From positions 1,335,901-1,399,900 of the forward strand of contig CAXHKT010000183.1 in the NCBI GenBank assembly GCA_964017195.1: a stretch of DNA of 64,000 nucleotides, given 5' to 3'. Below the pieces are notes generated by a model. It worked only from the letters and a program-made list of their open reading frames with translations, was not told the origin of the DNA and ran no database searches. Both the position numbers and the translations under genes were made by a program. This DNA is from Siderastrea radians. Lineage: Eukaryota; Cnidaria; Anthozoa; Scleractinia; Rhizangiidae. Positions 35,265 to 49,512 of this stretch are shown piece after piece; the first letter of the stretch is position 1; every line of letters begins with the position of its first letter.

Positions 35265-36404
35265 AAAAGCGCGATATGTGCGATCCTTAGGGAAAAAACC
35301 CCATTTTTGGCCTTCCCAGGGGCTAAAAAATGTGTTATTGACTGAGCAACGCTGCGCAAGGCTGCGCACTGGCCTAATAATAATGCAAATCCCTCGGGGC
35401 TATCAGAAAAAAAACGTTTATTGTGTAGAAAAGCGCGATATGTGCGATCCTTAGGGAAAAAACCCCATTTTTGGCCTTCCCAGATGCTAAAGAGATGTTG
35501 TTGACTGAACAAGGCTGCGCAAGGCTGCGCACTGGCCTAATAATAATGCAAATCCCTCGGGGCTATCAGAAAAAAACGTTAATTGTGTAGAAAAGCGCGA
35601 TATGTGCGATCCTTAGGGAAAAAACCCCATTTTTGGCCTTCCCAGAGGCTCAAAAGGTGTTGTTGACTGAGCAAGGCTGCGCAAGGCTGCGCACTGGCCT
35701 AATAATAATGCAAATCCCTCGGGGCTATCAGAAAAAAACGTTTATTGTGTAGAAAAGCGCGATATGTGCAATCCTTAGGGAAAAAACCCCATTTTTGGCC
35801 TTCCCAGAGGCTAAAAAAGGTGTTGTTGACTGAGCAAGGCTGCGCAAGGCTGCGCAATGGCCTAATAATAATGCAAATCCCTCGGGGCTATCAGAAAAAA
35901 ACGTTTATTGTGTAGAAAAGCGCGATATGTGCGATGCTTAGGGAAAAAACCCCATTTTTGGCCTTCCCAGAGGCTAAAGAGATGTTGTTGACTGAGCAAG
36001 GCTGCGCAAGGCTGCGCACTCGCCTAATAATAATGCAAATCCCTCGGGGCTATCAGAAAAAAACGTTTATTGTGTAGAAAAGCGCGATATGTGCGATCCT
36101 TAGGGAAAAAACCCCATTTTTGGCCTTCCCAGGGGCTAAAAAAGGTGTTGTTGACTGAGCAAGGCTGCGCAAGGCTGCGCACTGGCCTAATAATAATGCA
36201 AATCCCTCGGGGCTATCAGAAAAAAAACGTTTATTGTGTAGAAAAGCGCGATATGTGCGATCCTTAGGGAAAAAACCCCATTTTTGGCCTTCCCAGAGGC
36301 TAAAAAAGGTGTTGTTGACTGAGCAAGGCTGCGCAAGGCTGCGCACTGGCCTAATAATAATGCAAATCCCTCGGGGCTATCAGAAAAAAACGTTTATTGT
36401 GTAG

Positions 36405-37220
36405 AAAGTCTGCGATTTTGTCGATAAGGTGGAAAAAACCCCATTTTTGGCCTTCCCAGAGGCTATAAAAGCTAACTGGCGCTCTCAGCTGCATGCACAA
36501 AGCTCCAAAATGCATTCAATCCCTCTGGGACCATCCGAAAAAAATTCCTTTTGTGCAAAAGTACAAAGAAAGCGCGATATGTGCGATCCTTAGGGAAAAA
36601 ACCCCATTTTGGGGCATTCCCAGAGGCAAAAAAGGTGTTGTTATCTGCGCAATCTGTCTGCGCAAGGCTGCGCACTGGCCCAATAATAATGCAAATCCCT
36701 CGGGGCTATCAGAAAAAAAGTTTATTGTGTAGAAAGTCTGCAATTTTGTCGATAAGGTGGAAATTTCAGTTTTGAAAGGGGTGGGGTGGGTCCCTCAAAA
36801 AAGTGCTGGTTTTGGTGCAACGGCCCCAGCACAAAAGCACCCCAGATCCCGTTGCGGCACCAAAAAACATTCCATTTGGCACTATTTTTATCGAATTTGG
36901 CGATACTAAAAAGTGCTGCACTTTTTCAGGGCTTGAATTAGCCCCAAACAGCAGAAAAAAGCTAATTGGCGCTCTCAGCTGCATGCACAAAGGTCCCAAA
37001 TGCATTCAATCCCTCTGGGACCATCCGAAAAAAATTCCTTTTGTGCAAAAGCACAAAGAAGGCGCGATATGTGCGATCCTTAGGGAAAAAACCCCATTTT
37101 TGGCCTTCCCAGAGGCTAAAAAAGGTGTTGTTGACTAAGCAAGGCTGCGCAAGGCTGCGCACTGGCCTAATAATAATGCAAATCCCTCGGGGCTATCAGA
37201 AAAAAACGTTTATTGTGTAC
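36405..37220 (+). repeat. BC module ending TGTGTAC
   Basis: B/C boundary at 36732/36733. Counterpart of 14177-14992, with all four private variants. Confidence 0.92.
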
Positions 37221-37729
37221 AAAAGCGCGATATGTGCGATCCTTAGGGAAAAAACCCCATTTTTGGCCTTCCCAGAGGCTAAAAAGATGTTGTTGACTGA
37301 GCAAGGCTGCGCAAGGCTGCGCACTGGCCTAATAATAATGCAAATCCCTCGGGGCTATCAGAAAAAAACGTTTATTGTGTAGAAAAGCGCGATATGTGCG
37401 ATCCTTAGGGAAAAAACCCCATTTTTGGCCTTCCCAGAGGCTAAAAAAGGTGTTGTTGACTGAGCAAGGCTGCGCAAGTCTGCGCAAGGCTGCGCACTGG
37501 CCTAATAATAATGCAAATCCCTCGGGGCTATCAGAAAAAAAACGTTTATTGTGTAGAAAAGCGCGATATGTGCGATCCTTAGGGAAAAAATTCCATTTTT
37601 GGCCTTCCCAGAGGCTAAAAAAGGTGTTGTTGACTGAGCAAGGCTGCGCAAGGCTGCGCAAGGCTGCGAACTGGACTAATAATAATGCAAATCCCTCGGG
37701 GCTATCAGAAAAAAACGTTTATTGTGTAG

Positions 37730-38056
37730 AAAGTCTGCGATTTTGTCGATAAGGTGGAAAAAACCCCATTTTTGGCCTTCCCAGAGGCTATAAAATCTAA
37801 CTGGCGCTCTCAGCTGCATGCACAAAGCTCCCAAATGCATTCAATCCCTCTGGGACCATCCGAAAAAAATTCCTTTTGTGCAAAAGCACAAAGAAGGCGC
37901 GATATGTGCGATCCTTAGGGAAAAAACCCCATTTTTGGCCTTCCCAGAGGCTAAAAAAGGTGTTGTTGACTGAGCAAGGCTGCGCAAGGCTGCGCACTGG
38001 CCTAATAATAATGCAAATCCCTCGGGGCTATCAGAAAAAAAACGTTTATTGTGTAG
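37730..38056 (+). repeat. B/C hybrid unit, 327 bp
   Basis: Counterpart of 15502-15828, sharing TATAAAATCTAAC. The recombination that made this hybrid predates the macro-duplication. Confidence 0.88.
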
Positions 38057-38218
38057 AAAAGCGCGATATGTGCGATCCTTAGGGAAAAAACCCCATTTTT
38101 GGCCTTCCCAGAGGCTAAAAAAGGTGTTGTTGACTGAGCAAGGCTGCGCAAGGCTCCGCACTGGCCTAATAATAATGCAAATCCCTCGGGGCTATAGAAA
38201 AAAACGTTTATTGTGTAG

Positions 38219-39035
38219 AAAGTCTGCGATTTTGTCGATAAGGTGGAAAAAACCCCATTTTTGGCCTTCCCAGAGGCTATAAAAGCTAACTGGCGCTCTC
38301 AGCTGCATGCACAAAGCTCCCAAATGCATTCAATCCCTCTGGGACTATCCGAAAAAAATTCCTTTTGTGCAAAAGTACAAAGAAAGCGCGATATGTGCGA
38401 TCCTTAGGGAAAAAACCCCATTTTGGGGCATTCCCAGAGGCAAAAAAGGTGTTGTTATCTGCGCAATCTGTCTGCGCAAGGCAGCGCACTGGCCCAATAA
38501 TAATGCAAATCCCTCGGGGCTATCAGAAAAAAAAGTATATTGTGTAGAAAGTCTGCAATTTTGTCGATAAGGTGGAAATTTCAGTTTTGAGAGGGGTGGG
38601 GTGGGTCCCTCAAAAAAGTGCTGGTTTTGGTGCAACGGCCCCAGCACAAAAGCACCCCAGATCCCGTTGCGGCACCAAAAACATTCCATTTGGCACTATT
38701 GTTATCGAATTTGGCGATACTAAAAAGTGCTGCACTTTTTCAGGGCTTGAATTAGCCCCAAAAAGCAGAAAAAAGCTAATTGGCGCTCTCAGCTGCATGC
38801 ACAAAGGTCCCAAATGCATTCAATCCCTCTGGGACCATCCGAAAAAAATTCCTTTTGTGCAAAAGCACAAAGAAGGCGCGATATGTGCGATCCTTAGGGA
38901 AAAAAACCCATTTTTGGCCTTCCCAGAGGCTAAAAAAGGTGTTGTTGACTGAGCAAGGCTGCGCAAGGCTGCGCACTGGCCTAATAATAATGCAAATCCC
39001 TCGGGGCTATCAGAAAAAAAACGTTTATTGTGTAG
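38219..39035 (+). repeat. BC module, first of the 1,141-bp tandem pair
   Basis: B/C boundary at 38547/38548. Counterpart of 15991-16806. Confidence 0.92.
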
Positions 39036-39359
39036 AAAAGCGCGTGATGTGCAATCCTTAGGGAAAAAACCCCATTTTTGGCCTTCCCAGAGGCTAAAAA
39101 GATGTTGTTGACTGAGCAAGGCTGCGCAAGGCTGCGCACTGGCCTAATAATAATTCAAATCCCTCGGGGCTATCAGAAAAAAACGTTTATTGTGTAGAAA
39201 AGCGCGATATGTGCGATCCTTAGGGAAAAAACCCCATTTTTGGCCTTCCCAGAGGCTAAAAAAGGTGTTGTTGACTGAGCAAGGCTGCGCAAGGCTGCGC
39301 ACTGGCCTAATAATAATGCAAATCCCTCGGGGCTATAGAAAAAAACGTTTATTGTGTAG

Positions 39360-40175
39360 AAAGTCTGCGATTTTGTCGATAAGGTGGAAAAAACCCCATT
39401 TTTGGCCTTCCCAGAGGCTATAAAAGCTAACTGGCGCTCTCAGCTGCATGCACAAAGCTCCCAAATGCATTCAATCCCTCTGGGACTATCCGAAAAAAAT
39501 TCCTTTTGTGCAAAAGTACAAAGAAAGCGCGATATGTGCGATCCTTAGGGAAAAAACCCCATTTTGGGGCATTCCCAGAGGCAAAAAAGGTGTTGTTATC
39601 TGCGCAATCTGTCTGCGCAAGGCAGCGCACTGGCCCAATAATAATGCAAATCCCTCGGGGCTATCAGAAAAAAAAGTATATTGTGTAGAAAGTCTGCAAT
39701 TTTGTCGATAAGGTGGAAATTTCAGTTTTGAGAGGGGTGGGGTGGGTCCCTCAAAAAAGTGCTGGTTTTGGTGCAACGGCCCCAGCACAAAAGCACCCCA
39801 GATCCCGTTGCGGCACCAAAAACATTCCATTTGGCACTATTGTTATCGAATTTGGCGATACTAAAAAGTGCTGCACTTTTTCAGGGCTTGAATTAGCCCC
39901 AAAAAGCAGAAAAAAGCTAATTGGCGCTCTCAGCTGCATGCACAAAGGTCCCAAATGCATTCAATCCCTCTGGGACCATCCGTAAAAAATTCCTTTTGTG
40001 CAAAAGCACAAAGAAGGCGCGATATGTGCGATCCTTAGGGAAAAAAACCCATTTTTGGCCTTCCCAGAGGCTAAAAAAGGTGTTGTTGACTGAGCAAGGC
40101 TGCGCAAGGCTGCGCACTGGCCTAATAATAATGCAAATCCCTCGGGGCTATCAGAAAAAAACGTTTATTGTGTAG
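39360..40175 (+). repeat. BC module, second of the 1,141-bp tandem pair
   Basis: B/C boundary at 39688/39689. Private change CATCCGTAAAAAATT. The A monomer with GCGCGTGATGTGCAATCC that follows this module in copy 1 (17947) is missing here. Confidence 0.92.
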
Positions 40176-40338
40176 AAAAGCGCGATATGTGCGATCCTTA
40201 GGGAAAAAACCCCATTTTTGGCCTTCCCAGAGGCTAAAAAAGGTGTTGTTGACTGAGCAAGGCTGCGCAAGGCTGCGCACTGACCTAATAATAATGCAAA
40301 TCCCTCGGGGCTATCAGAAAAAAACGTTTATTGTGTAG

Positions 40339-42187
40339 AAAGTCTGCGATTTTGTCGATAAGGTGGAAAAAACCCCATTTTTGGCCTTCCCAGAGGCTAT
40401 AAAAGCTAACTGGCGCTCTCAGCTGCATGCACAAAGCTCCCAAATGCATTCAATCCCTCTGGGACCATCCGAAAAAAATTCCTTTTGTGAAAAAGTACAA
40501 AGAAAGCGCGATATGTGCGATCCTTAGGGACAATACCCAATTTTGGGGCATTCCCAGAGGCGATAAAGGTGTTGTTGACTGAGCAAGGCTGCGCAAGGCT
40601 GCGCACTGGCCTAATAATAATGCAAATCCCTCGGGGCTATCAGAAAAAAAAAGTTTATTCTGTAGAAAGTCTGCAATTTTGTCGATAAGGTGGAAATTTC
40701 AGTTTTGAAAGGGGTGGGCTGGGTCCCTCAAAAAAGTGCTGGTTTTGGTGCAACGGCCCCAGCACAAAAGCACCCCAGATCCCGTTGCGGCACCAAAAAA
40801 CATTCCATTTGGCACTATTTTTATCGAATTTGGCGATACTAAAAAGTGCTGCACTTTTTCAGGGCTTGAATTAGCCCCCAAAAGCAGAAAAAAGCTAATT
40901 GGCGCTCTCAGCTGCATGCACAAAGGTCCCAAATGCATTCAATCCCTCTGGGACCATCCGAAAAAAATTCCTTTTGTGCAAAAGCACAAAGAAGGCGCGA
41001 TATGTGCGATCCTTGGGGAAAAAACCCCATTTTTGGCCTTCCCAGAGGCTAAAAAAGGTGTTGTTGACTGAGCAAGGCTGCGCAAGGCTGCGCACTGGCC
41101 TAATAATAATGCAAATCCCTCGGGGCTATCAGAAAAAACACGGTGGGGCCAAACCACCCCCCAAATGGGTCATGAAATGTCCCGTTTTTTGGTTAATTTT
41201 TAATAATTTTGTTACTTTTCATCATTTCTTTACCAAACTTGGTAATTTGATATGGGTCTTTGTACCAAACAATTTGACATGAATGGTGATGCCAAATGTC
41301 AAATTATGACGTCATAATTGTTGACGTCATATTATTCTCTAAAATAAAATTTTAGAATTTCTAAATTTTTTCTAGTGTTTTAGAAAGAACACGTCAAGAG
41401 GAGTTGAATGCTGAAAACCGTTTGTCGATGTGATAAATAATGGATGAGATATGGCATTTTAGATTTTGAAAATTTCACAGTCTCAAAATAGGGTCCCCCC
41501 CTTGTGTAATACGTTTGAATTTAAGTGTTGTTTTGTTGCGTCAACGACACCATTTAAGTTGCTGATAAGATGTCTTAAATGACGGAAGCTAAATGAAAAA
41601 GAAAAACTCGGAAAATTTTTTTCCTGCCAGAGCTAGAGCCCCCAAACCAGTTTTGTGACGTAATTAAGTGTCACGTGATCAATTATGCTCTTGCTAATAT
41701 TATCGTTTTCAAGCCGAAAACTTAAAATCTAAAATGATACGATTTTTTGGAACAACAAGAAGTCCATTTTACCAGATTATTAGCTTGCATGGAAAAAAAC
41801 TGTACAAAATAGATCAACAGGGTTGTTTTTAGAAGAAAAGTATGGTTCCGGGGGGGACACTTTAAATGTCTTTAAATTGCCATAACTCAAGATACGTTTG
41901 TCTTAGCGAGGTACGGTTTTCAGCATTTTACTCCCCTTGCCAAGTTCTTTCAGATGACATAACTTTTTATTTCAAATTTGAAATTTTCAGTTAACTCGTT
42001 TTGTGACGTCAGCAATTATGACGTCACAATTTGGTTTTTTAAGTCATTCTCATACTTAAAATAAATTGGGCGACAACCCAAGGTTTTTTGCCAAGTTTGG
42101 AAAAGAAATATGAAAAAGAAGCAAACTTAGTCTAAATGACCCATTTGGGGGGTGGTTTGGCCCCGCCGTGAAACGTTTATTGTGTAG
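40339..42187 (+). repeat. BC module interrupted by the mobile element
   Basis: B is 40339-40665 and C is 40666-42187, with the element at 41139-42170. The same B2-to-A switch and CTGTAG ending are present as in copy 1. Confidence 0.9.
41139..42170. mobile_element. Non-autonomous inverted-repeat DNA element, copy 2 (1,032 bp)
   Basis: Same length, same insertion point and, on reading through, no base difference from the copy 22,067 bp upstream. The terminal repeats are 41139-41173 and 42136-42170. It is a duplicate by descent, not an independent insertion. The flanking satellite shows a few differences between copies. Confidence 0.85.
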
Positions 42188-42846
42188 AAAAGCGCGATAT
42201 GTGCGATCCTTAGGGAAAAAACCCCATTTTTGGCCTTCCCAGAGGCTAAAAAGATGTTGTTGACTGAGCAAGGCTGCGCAAGGCTGCGCACTGGCCTAAT
42301 AATAATGCAAATCTCTCGGGGCTATCAGAAAAAAACGTTTATTGTGTAGAAAAGCGCGATATGTGCGACCCTTAGGGAAAAAACCCCATTTTTGGCCTTC
42401 CCAGAGGCTAAAAAAGGTGTTGTTGACTGAGCAAGGCTGCGCAAGGCTGCGCAAGGCTGCGCACTGGCCTAATAATAATGCAAATCCCTCGGGGCTATCA
42501 GAAAAAAACGTTTATTGTGTAGAAAAGCGCGATATGTGCGATCCTTAGGGAAAAAACCCCATTTTTGGCCTTCCCAGAGACTAAAAAGATGTTGTTGACT
42601 GAGCAAGGCTGCGCAAGGCTGCGCACTGGCCTAATAATAATGCAAATCCCTCGGGGCTATCAGAAAAAAACGTTTATTGTGTAGAAAAGCGCGATATGTG
42701 CGATCCTTAGGGAAAAAACCCCATTTTTGGCCTTCCCAGAGACTAAAAAGATGTTGTTGACTGAGCAAGCCTGCGCAAGGCTGCGCACTGGCCTAATAAT
42801 AATGCAAATCCCTCGGGGCTATCAGAAAAAAACGTTTATTGTGTAG

Positions 42847-43323
42847 AAAGTCTGCAATTTTGTCGATAAGGTGGAAATTTCAGTTTTGAGAGGGGTGGGG
42901 TGGGTCCATCAAAAAAGTGCTGGTTTTGGTGCAACGGCCTTAGCACAAAAGCACCCCAGATCCCGTTGCGGCACCAAAAAACATTCCATTTGGCACTATT
43001 TTTATCGAATTTGGCGATACTAAAAAGTGCTGCACTTTTTCAGGGCTTGAATTAGCCCCAAAAAGCAGAAAAAAGCTAATTGGCGCTCTCAGCTGCATGC
43101 ACAAAGGTCCCAAATGCATTCAATCCCTCTGGGACCATCCGAAAAAAATTCCTTTTGTGCAAAAGCACAAAGAAGGCGCGATATGTGCGATCCTTAGGGA
43201 AAAAACCCCATTTTTGGCCTTCCCAGAGGCTAAAAAAGGTGTTGTTGACTGAGCAAGGCTGCGCACTGGCCTAATAATAATGCAAATCCCTCGGGGCTAT
43301 CAGAAAAAACGTTTATTGTGTAG
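42847..43323 (+). repeat. Solo C unit, 477 bp
   Basis: Counterpart of 20770-21246, with the single decamer and GGGTCCATC. Confidence 0.92.
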
Positions 43324-44137
43324 AAAAGCGCGATATGTGCGATCCTTAGGGAAAAAACCCCATTTTTGGCCTTCCCAGAGGCTAAAAAGATGTTGTTGAC
43401 TGAGCAAGGCTGCGCAAGGCTGCGCACTGGCCTAATAATAATGCAAATCCCTCGGGGCTATCAGAAAAAAACGTTTATTGTGTAGAAAAGCGCGATATGT
43501 GCGATCCTTAGGGAAAAAACCCCATTTTTGGCCTTCCCAGAGGCTAAAAAAGGTGTTGTTGACTGAGCAAGGCTGCGCAAGCCTGCGCACTGGCCTAATA
43601 ATAATGTAAATCCCTCGGGGCTATCAGAAAAAAACGTTTATTGTGTAGAAAAACGCGATATGTCCGATCCTTAGGGAAAAAACCCCATTTTTGGCCTTCC
43701 CAGAGGCTAAAGAGATGTTGTTGACTGAGCAAGGCTGCGCAAGGCTGCGCACTGGCCTAATAATAATGCAAATCCCTCGGGGCTATCAGAAAAAAACGTT
43801 TATTGTGTAGAAAAGCGCGATATGTGCGATCCTTAGGGAAAAAACCCCATTTTTGGCCTTCCCAGGGGCTAAAAAATGTGTTGTTGACTGAGCAAGGCTG
43901 CGCAAGGCTGCGCACTGGCCTAATAATAATGCAAATCCCTCGGGGCTATCAGAAAAAAAACGTTTATTGTGTAGAAAAGCGCGATATGTGCGATCCTTAG
44001 GGAAAAAACCCCATTTTTGGCCTTCCCAGAGGCTAAAAAAGGTGTTGTTGACTGAGCAAGATTGCGCAAGGCTGCCCACTGGCCTAATAATAATGCAAAT
44101 CCCTCGGGGCTATCAGAAAAAAACGTTTATTGTGTAG

Positions 44138-44951
44138 AAAGTCTGCGATTTTGTCGATAAGGTGGAAAAAACCCCATTTTTGGCCTTCCCAGAGGCTATA
44201 AAAGCTAACTGGCGCTCTCAGCTGCATGCACAAAGCTCCCAAATGCATTCAATCCCTCTGGGACCATCCGAAAAAAATTCCTTTTGTGCAAAAGTACAAA
44301 GAAAGCGCGATATGTGCGATCCTTAGGGAAAAAACCCCATTTTGGGGCATTCCCAGAGGCAAAAAAGGTGTTGTTATCTGCGCAATCTGTCTGCGCAAGG
44401 CTGCGCACTGGCCCAATAATAATGCAAATCCCTCGGGGCTATCAGAAAAAAAAGTTTATTGTGTAGAAAGTCTGCAATTTTGTCGATAAGGTGGAAATTT
44501 CAGTTTTGAGAGGGGTGGGGTGGGTCCCTCAAAAAAGTGCTGGTTTTGGTGCAACGGCCCCAGCACAAAAGCACCCCAGAACCCGTTGCGACACCAAAAA
44601 CATTCCATTTGGCACTATTTTTATCGAATTTGGCGATACTAAAAAGTGCTGCACTTTTTCAGGGCTTGAATTAGCCCCAAAAAGCAGAAAAAAGCTAATT
44701 GGCGCTCTCAGCTGCATGCACAAAGGTCCCAAATGCATTCAATCCTCTGGGACCATCCGAAAAAAATTCCTTTTGTGCAAAAGCACAAAGAAGGCGCGAT
44801 ATGTGCGATCCTTAGGGAAAAAAACCCATTTTTGGCCTTCCCAGAGGCTAAAAAAGGTGTTGTTGACTGAGCAAGGCTGCGCAAGGCTGCGCACTGGCCT
44901 AATAATAATGCAAATCCCTCGGGGCTATCAGAAAAAACGTTTATTGTGTAG
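44138..44951 (+). repeat. BC module
   Basis: B/C boundary at 44466/44467. Counterpart of 22061-22874, with AGAACCCGTTGCGACACC and the two-base loss. Confidence 0.92.
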
Positions 44952-46424
44952 AAAAGCGCGATATGTGCGATCCTTAGGGAAAAAACCCCATTTTTGGCCT
45001 TCCCAGAGGCTAAAAAGATGTTGTTGACTGAGCAAGGCTGCGCAAGGCTGCGCACTGGCCTAATAATAATGCAAATCCCTCGGGGCTATCAGAAAAAAAC
45101 GTTTATTGTGTAGAAAAGCGCGATATGTGCGATCCTTAAGGAAAAAACCCCATTTTTGGCCTTCCCAGAGGCTAAAAAAGGTGTTGTTGACTGAGCAAGG
45201 CTGCGCAAGGCTGCGCAAGGCTGCGTACTGGCCTAATAATAATGCAAATCCCTCGGGGCTATCAGAAAAAAACGTTTATTGTGTAGAAAAGCGCGATATG
45301 TGCGATCCTTAGGGAAAAAACCCCATTTTTGGCCTTCCCAGAGGCTAAAGAGATGTTGTTGACTGAGCAAGGCTGCGCAAGGCTGTGCACTGGCCTAATA
45401 ATAATGCAAATCCCTCGGGGCTATCAGAAAAAAACGTTTATTGTGTAGAAAAGCGCGATATGTGCGATCCTTAGGGAAAAAACCCCATTTTTGGCCTTCC
45501 CAGAGGCTAAAGAGATGTTGTTGACTGAGCAAGGCTGCGCAAGGCTGCGCACTGGCCTAATAATAGTGCAAATCCCTCGGGGCTATCAGAAAAAAACGTT
45601 AATTGTGTAGAAAAGCGCGATATGTGCGATCCTTAGGGAAAAAACCCCATTTTTGGCCTTCCCAGAGGCTAAAAAGATGTTGTTGACTGAGCAAGGCTGC
45701 GCAAGGCTGTGCACTGGCCTAATAATAATGCAAATCCCTCGGGGCTATCAGAAAAAAACGTTTATTGTGTAGAAAAGCGCGATATGTGCGATCCTTAGGG
45801 AAAAAACCCCATTTTTGGCCTTCCCAGAGGCTCAAAAAGGTGTTGTTGACTGAGCAAGGCTGCGCAAGGCTGCGCACTGGCCTAATAATAATGCAAATCC
45901 CTCGGGGCTATCAGAAAAAAAACGTTTATTGTGTAGAAAAGCGCGATATGTGCGATCCTTAGGGAAAAAACCCCATTTTTGGCCTTCCCAGAGGCTCAAA
46001 AAGGTGTTGTTGACTGAGCAAGGCTGCGCAAGGCTGCGCACTGGCCTAATAATAATGCAAATCCCTCGGGGCTATCAGAAAAAAACGTTTATTGTGTAGA
46101 AAAGCGCGATATGTGCGATCCTTAGGGAAAAAACCCCATTTTTGGCCTTCCCAGAGACTAAAAAGATGTTGTTGACTGAGCAAGGCTGCGCAAGGCTGCG
46201 CACTGGCCTAATAATAATGCAAATCCCTCGGGGCTATCAGAAAAAAACGTTTATTGTGTAGAAAAGCGCGATATGTGCGATCCTTAGGGAAAAAACCCCA
46301 TTTTTGGCCTTCCCAGAAACTAAAAAGATGTTGTTGACTGAGCAAGGCTGCGCAAGGCTGCGCACTGGCCTAATAATAATGCAAATCCCTCGGGGCTATC
46401 AGAAAAAAAACGTTTATTGTGTAG

Positions 46425-46910
46425 AAAGTCTGCAATTTTGTCGATAAGGTGGAAATTTCAGTTTTGAGAGGGGTGGGGTGGGTCCCTCAAAAAAGTGCTG
46501 GTTTTGGTGCAACGGCCTTAGCACAAAAGCACCCCAGATCCCGTTGCGGCACCAAAAAACATTCCATTTGGCACTATTTTTATCGAATTTGGCGATACTA
46601 AAAAGTGCTGCACTTTTTCAGGGCTTGAATTAGCCCCAAAAAGCAGAAAAAAGCTAATTGGCGCTCTCAGCTGCATGCACAAAGGTCCCAAATGCATTCA
46701 ATCCCTCTGGGACCATCCCAAAAAAATTCCTTTTGTGCAAAAGCACAAAGAAGGCGCGATATGTGCCATCCTTAGGGAAAAACCCCATTTTTGGCCTTCC
46801 CAGAGGCTAAAAAAGGTGTTGTTGACTGAGCAAGGCTGCGCAAGGCTGCGCACTGGCCTAATAATAATGCAAATCCCTCGGGGCTATCAGAAAAAACGTT
46901 TATTGTGTAG
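46425..46910 (+). repeat. Solo C unit
   Basis: Counterpart of 24358-24843. Confidence 0.92.
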
Positions 46911-47396
46911 AAAAGCGCGATATGTGCGATCCTTAGGGAAAAAACCCCATTTTTGGCCTTCCCAGAGGCTAAAAAGATGTTGTTGACTGAGCAAGGCTGT
47001 GCAAGGCTGCGCACTGGCCTAATAATAATGCAAATCCCTCGGGGCTATCAGAAAAAAACGTTTATTGTGTAGAAAAGCGCGATATGTGCGATCCTTAGGG
47101 AAAAAACCCCATTTTTGGCCTTCCCAGAGACTAAAAAGATGTTGTTGACTGAGCAAGGCTGCGCAAGGCTGCGCACTGGCCTAATAATAATGCAAATCCC
47201 TCGGGGCTATCAGAAAAAAACGTTTATTGTGTAGAAAAGCGCGATATGTGCGATCCTTAGGGAAAAAACCCCATTTTTGGCCTTCCCAGAGACTAAAAAG
47301 ATGTTGTTGACTGAGCAAGGCTGCGCAAGGCTGCGCACTGGCCTAATAATAATGCAAATCCCTCGGGGCTATCAGAAAAAAACGTTTATTGTGTAG

Positions 47397-47883
47397 AAAG
47401 TCTGCAATTTTGTCGATAAGGTGGAAATTTCAGTTTGGAGAGGGGTGGGGTGGGTCCCTCAAAAAAGTGCTGGTTTTGGTGCAACGGCCTTAGCACAAAA
47501 GCACCCCAGATCAGGTTGCAGCACCAAAAAACATTCCATTGGGCACTATTTTTATCGAATTTGGCGATACTAAAAAGTGCTGCACTTTTTCAGGGCTTGA
47601 ATTAGCCCCAAAAAGCAGAAAAAAGCTAATTGGCGCTCTCAGCTGCATGCACAAAGGTCCCAAATGCATTCAATCCCTCTGGGACCATCCCAAAAAAATT
47701 CCTTTTGTGCAAAAGCACAAAGAAGGCGCGATATGTGCGATCCTTAGGGAAAAAACCCCATTTTTGGCCTTCCCAGAGGCTAAAAAAGGTGTTGTTGACT
47801 GAGCAAGGCTGCGCAAGGCTGCGCACTGGCCTAATAATAATGCAAATCCCTCGGGGCTATCAGAAAAAACGTTTATTGTGTAG
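47397..47883 (+). repeat. Solo C unit
   Basis: Counterpart of 25330-25816. Private changes are CAGTTTGGAGAG and GATCAGGTTGCAGC. Confidence 0.92.
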
Positions 47884-48697
47884 AAAAGCGCGATATGTGC
47901 GATCCTTAGGGAAAAAACCCCATTTTTGGCCTTCGCAGAGGCTAAAAAGATGTTGTTGACTGAGCAAGGCTGTGCAAGGCTGCGCACTGGCCTAATAATA
48001 ATGCAAATCCCTCGGGGCTATCAGAAAAAAACGTTTATTGTGTAGAAAAGCGCGATATGTGCGATCCTTAGGGGAAAAACCCCATTTTTGTCCTTCCCAG
48101 AGGCTAAAAAAGGTGTTGTTGACTGAGCAAGGCTGCGCAAGGCTGCGCACTGGCCTAATAATAATGCAAATCCCTCGGGGCTATCAGAAAAAAAAGTTTA
48201 TTGTGTAGAAAAACGCGATATGTGCGATCCTTAGGGAAAAAACCCCATTTTTGGCCTTCCCAGAGGCTAAACAGATGTTGTTGACTGAGCAAGGCTTCGC
48301 AAGGCTGCGCACTGGCCTAATAATAATGCAAATCCCTCTTGGCTATCAGAAAAAAACGTTTATTGTGTAGAAAAGCGCGATATGTGCGATCCTTAGGGAA
48401 AAAACCCCATTTTTGGCCTTCCCAGGGGCTAAAAAATGTGTTGTTGACTGAGCAAGGCTGCGCAAGGCTGCGCACTGGCCTAATAATAATGCAAATCCCT
48501 CGGGGCTATCAGAAAAAAAACGTTTATTGTGTAGAAAAGCGCGATATGTGCGATCCTTAGGGAAAAAACCCCATTTTTGGCCTTCCCAGAGGCTAAAAAA
48601 GGTGTTGTTGACTGAGCAAGGCTGCGCAAGGCTGCCCACTGGCCTAATAATAATGCAAATCCCTCGGGGCTATCAGAAAAAAACGTTTATTGTGTAG

Positions 48698-49512
48698 AAA
48701 GTCTGCGATTTTGTCGATAAGGTGGAAAAAACCCCATTTTTGGCCTTCCCAGAGGCTATAAAAGCTAACTGGCGCTCTCAGCTGCATGCACAAAGCTCCC
48801 AAATGCATTCAATCCCTCTGGGACCATCCGAAAAAAATTCCTTTTGTGCAAAAGTACAAAGAAAGCGCGATATGTGCGATCCTTAGGGAAAAAACCCCAT
48901 TTTGGGGCATTCCCAGAGGCAAAAAAGGTGTTGTTATCTGCGCAATCTGTCTGCGCAAGGCTGCGCACTGGCCCAATAATAATGCAAATCCCTCGGGGCT
49001 ATCAGAAAAAAAAGTTTATTGTGTAGAAAGTCTGCAATTTTGTCGATTAGGTGGAAATTTCAGTTTTGAGAGGGGTGGGCTGGGTCCCTCAAAAAAGTGC
49101 TGGTTTTGGTGCAACGGCCCCAGCACAAAAGCACCCCAGATCCCGTTGCGGCACCAAAAACATTCCATTTGGCACTATTTTTATCGAATTTGGCGATACT
49201 AAAAAGTGCTGCACTTTTTCAGGGCTTGAATTAGCCCCAAAAAGCAGAAAAAAGCTAATTGGCGCTCTCAGCTGCATGCACAAAGGTCCCAAATGCATTC
49301 AATCCCTCTGGGACCATCCGAAAAAAATTCCTTTTGTGCAAAAGCACAAAGAAGGCGCGATATGTGCGATCCTTAGGGAAAAAACCCCATTTTTGGCCTT
49401 CCCAGAGGCTAAAAAAGGTGTTGTTGACTGAGCAAGGCTGCGCAAGGCTGCGCACTGGCCTAATAATAATGCAAATCCCTCGGGGCTATCAGAAAAAACG
49501 TTTATTGTGTAG
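48698..49512 (+). repeat. BC module
   Basis: B/C boundary at 49026/49027. Counterpart of 26631-27455 but without the extra decamer. It is also 2,277 bp before a near-identical module. Confidence 0.92.
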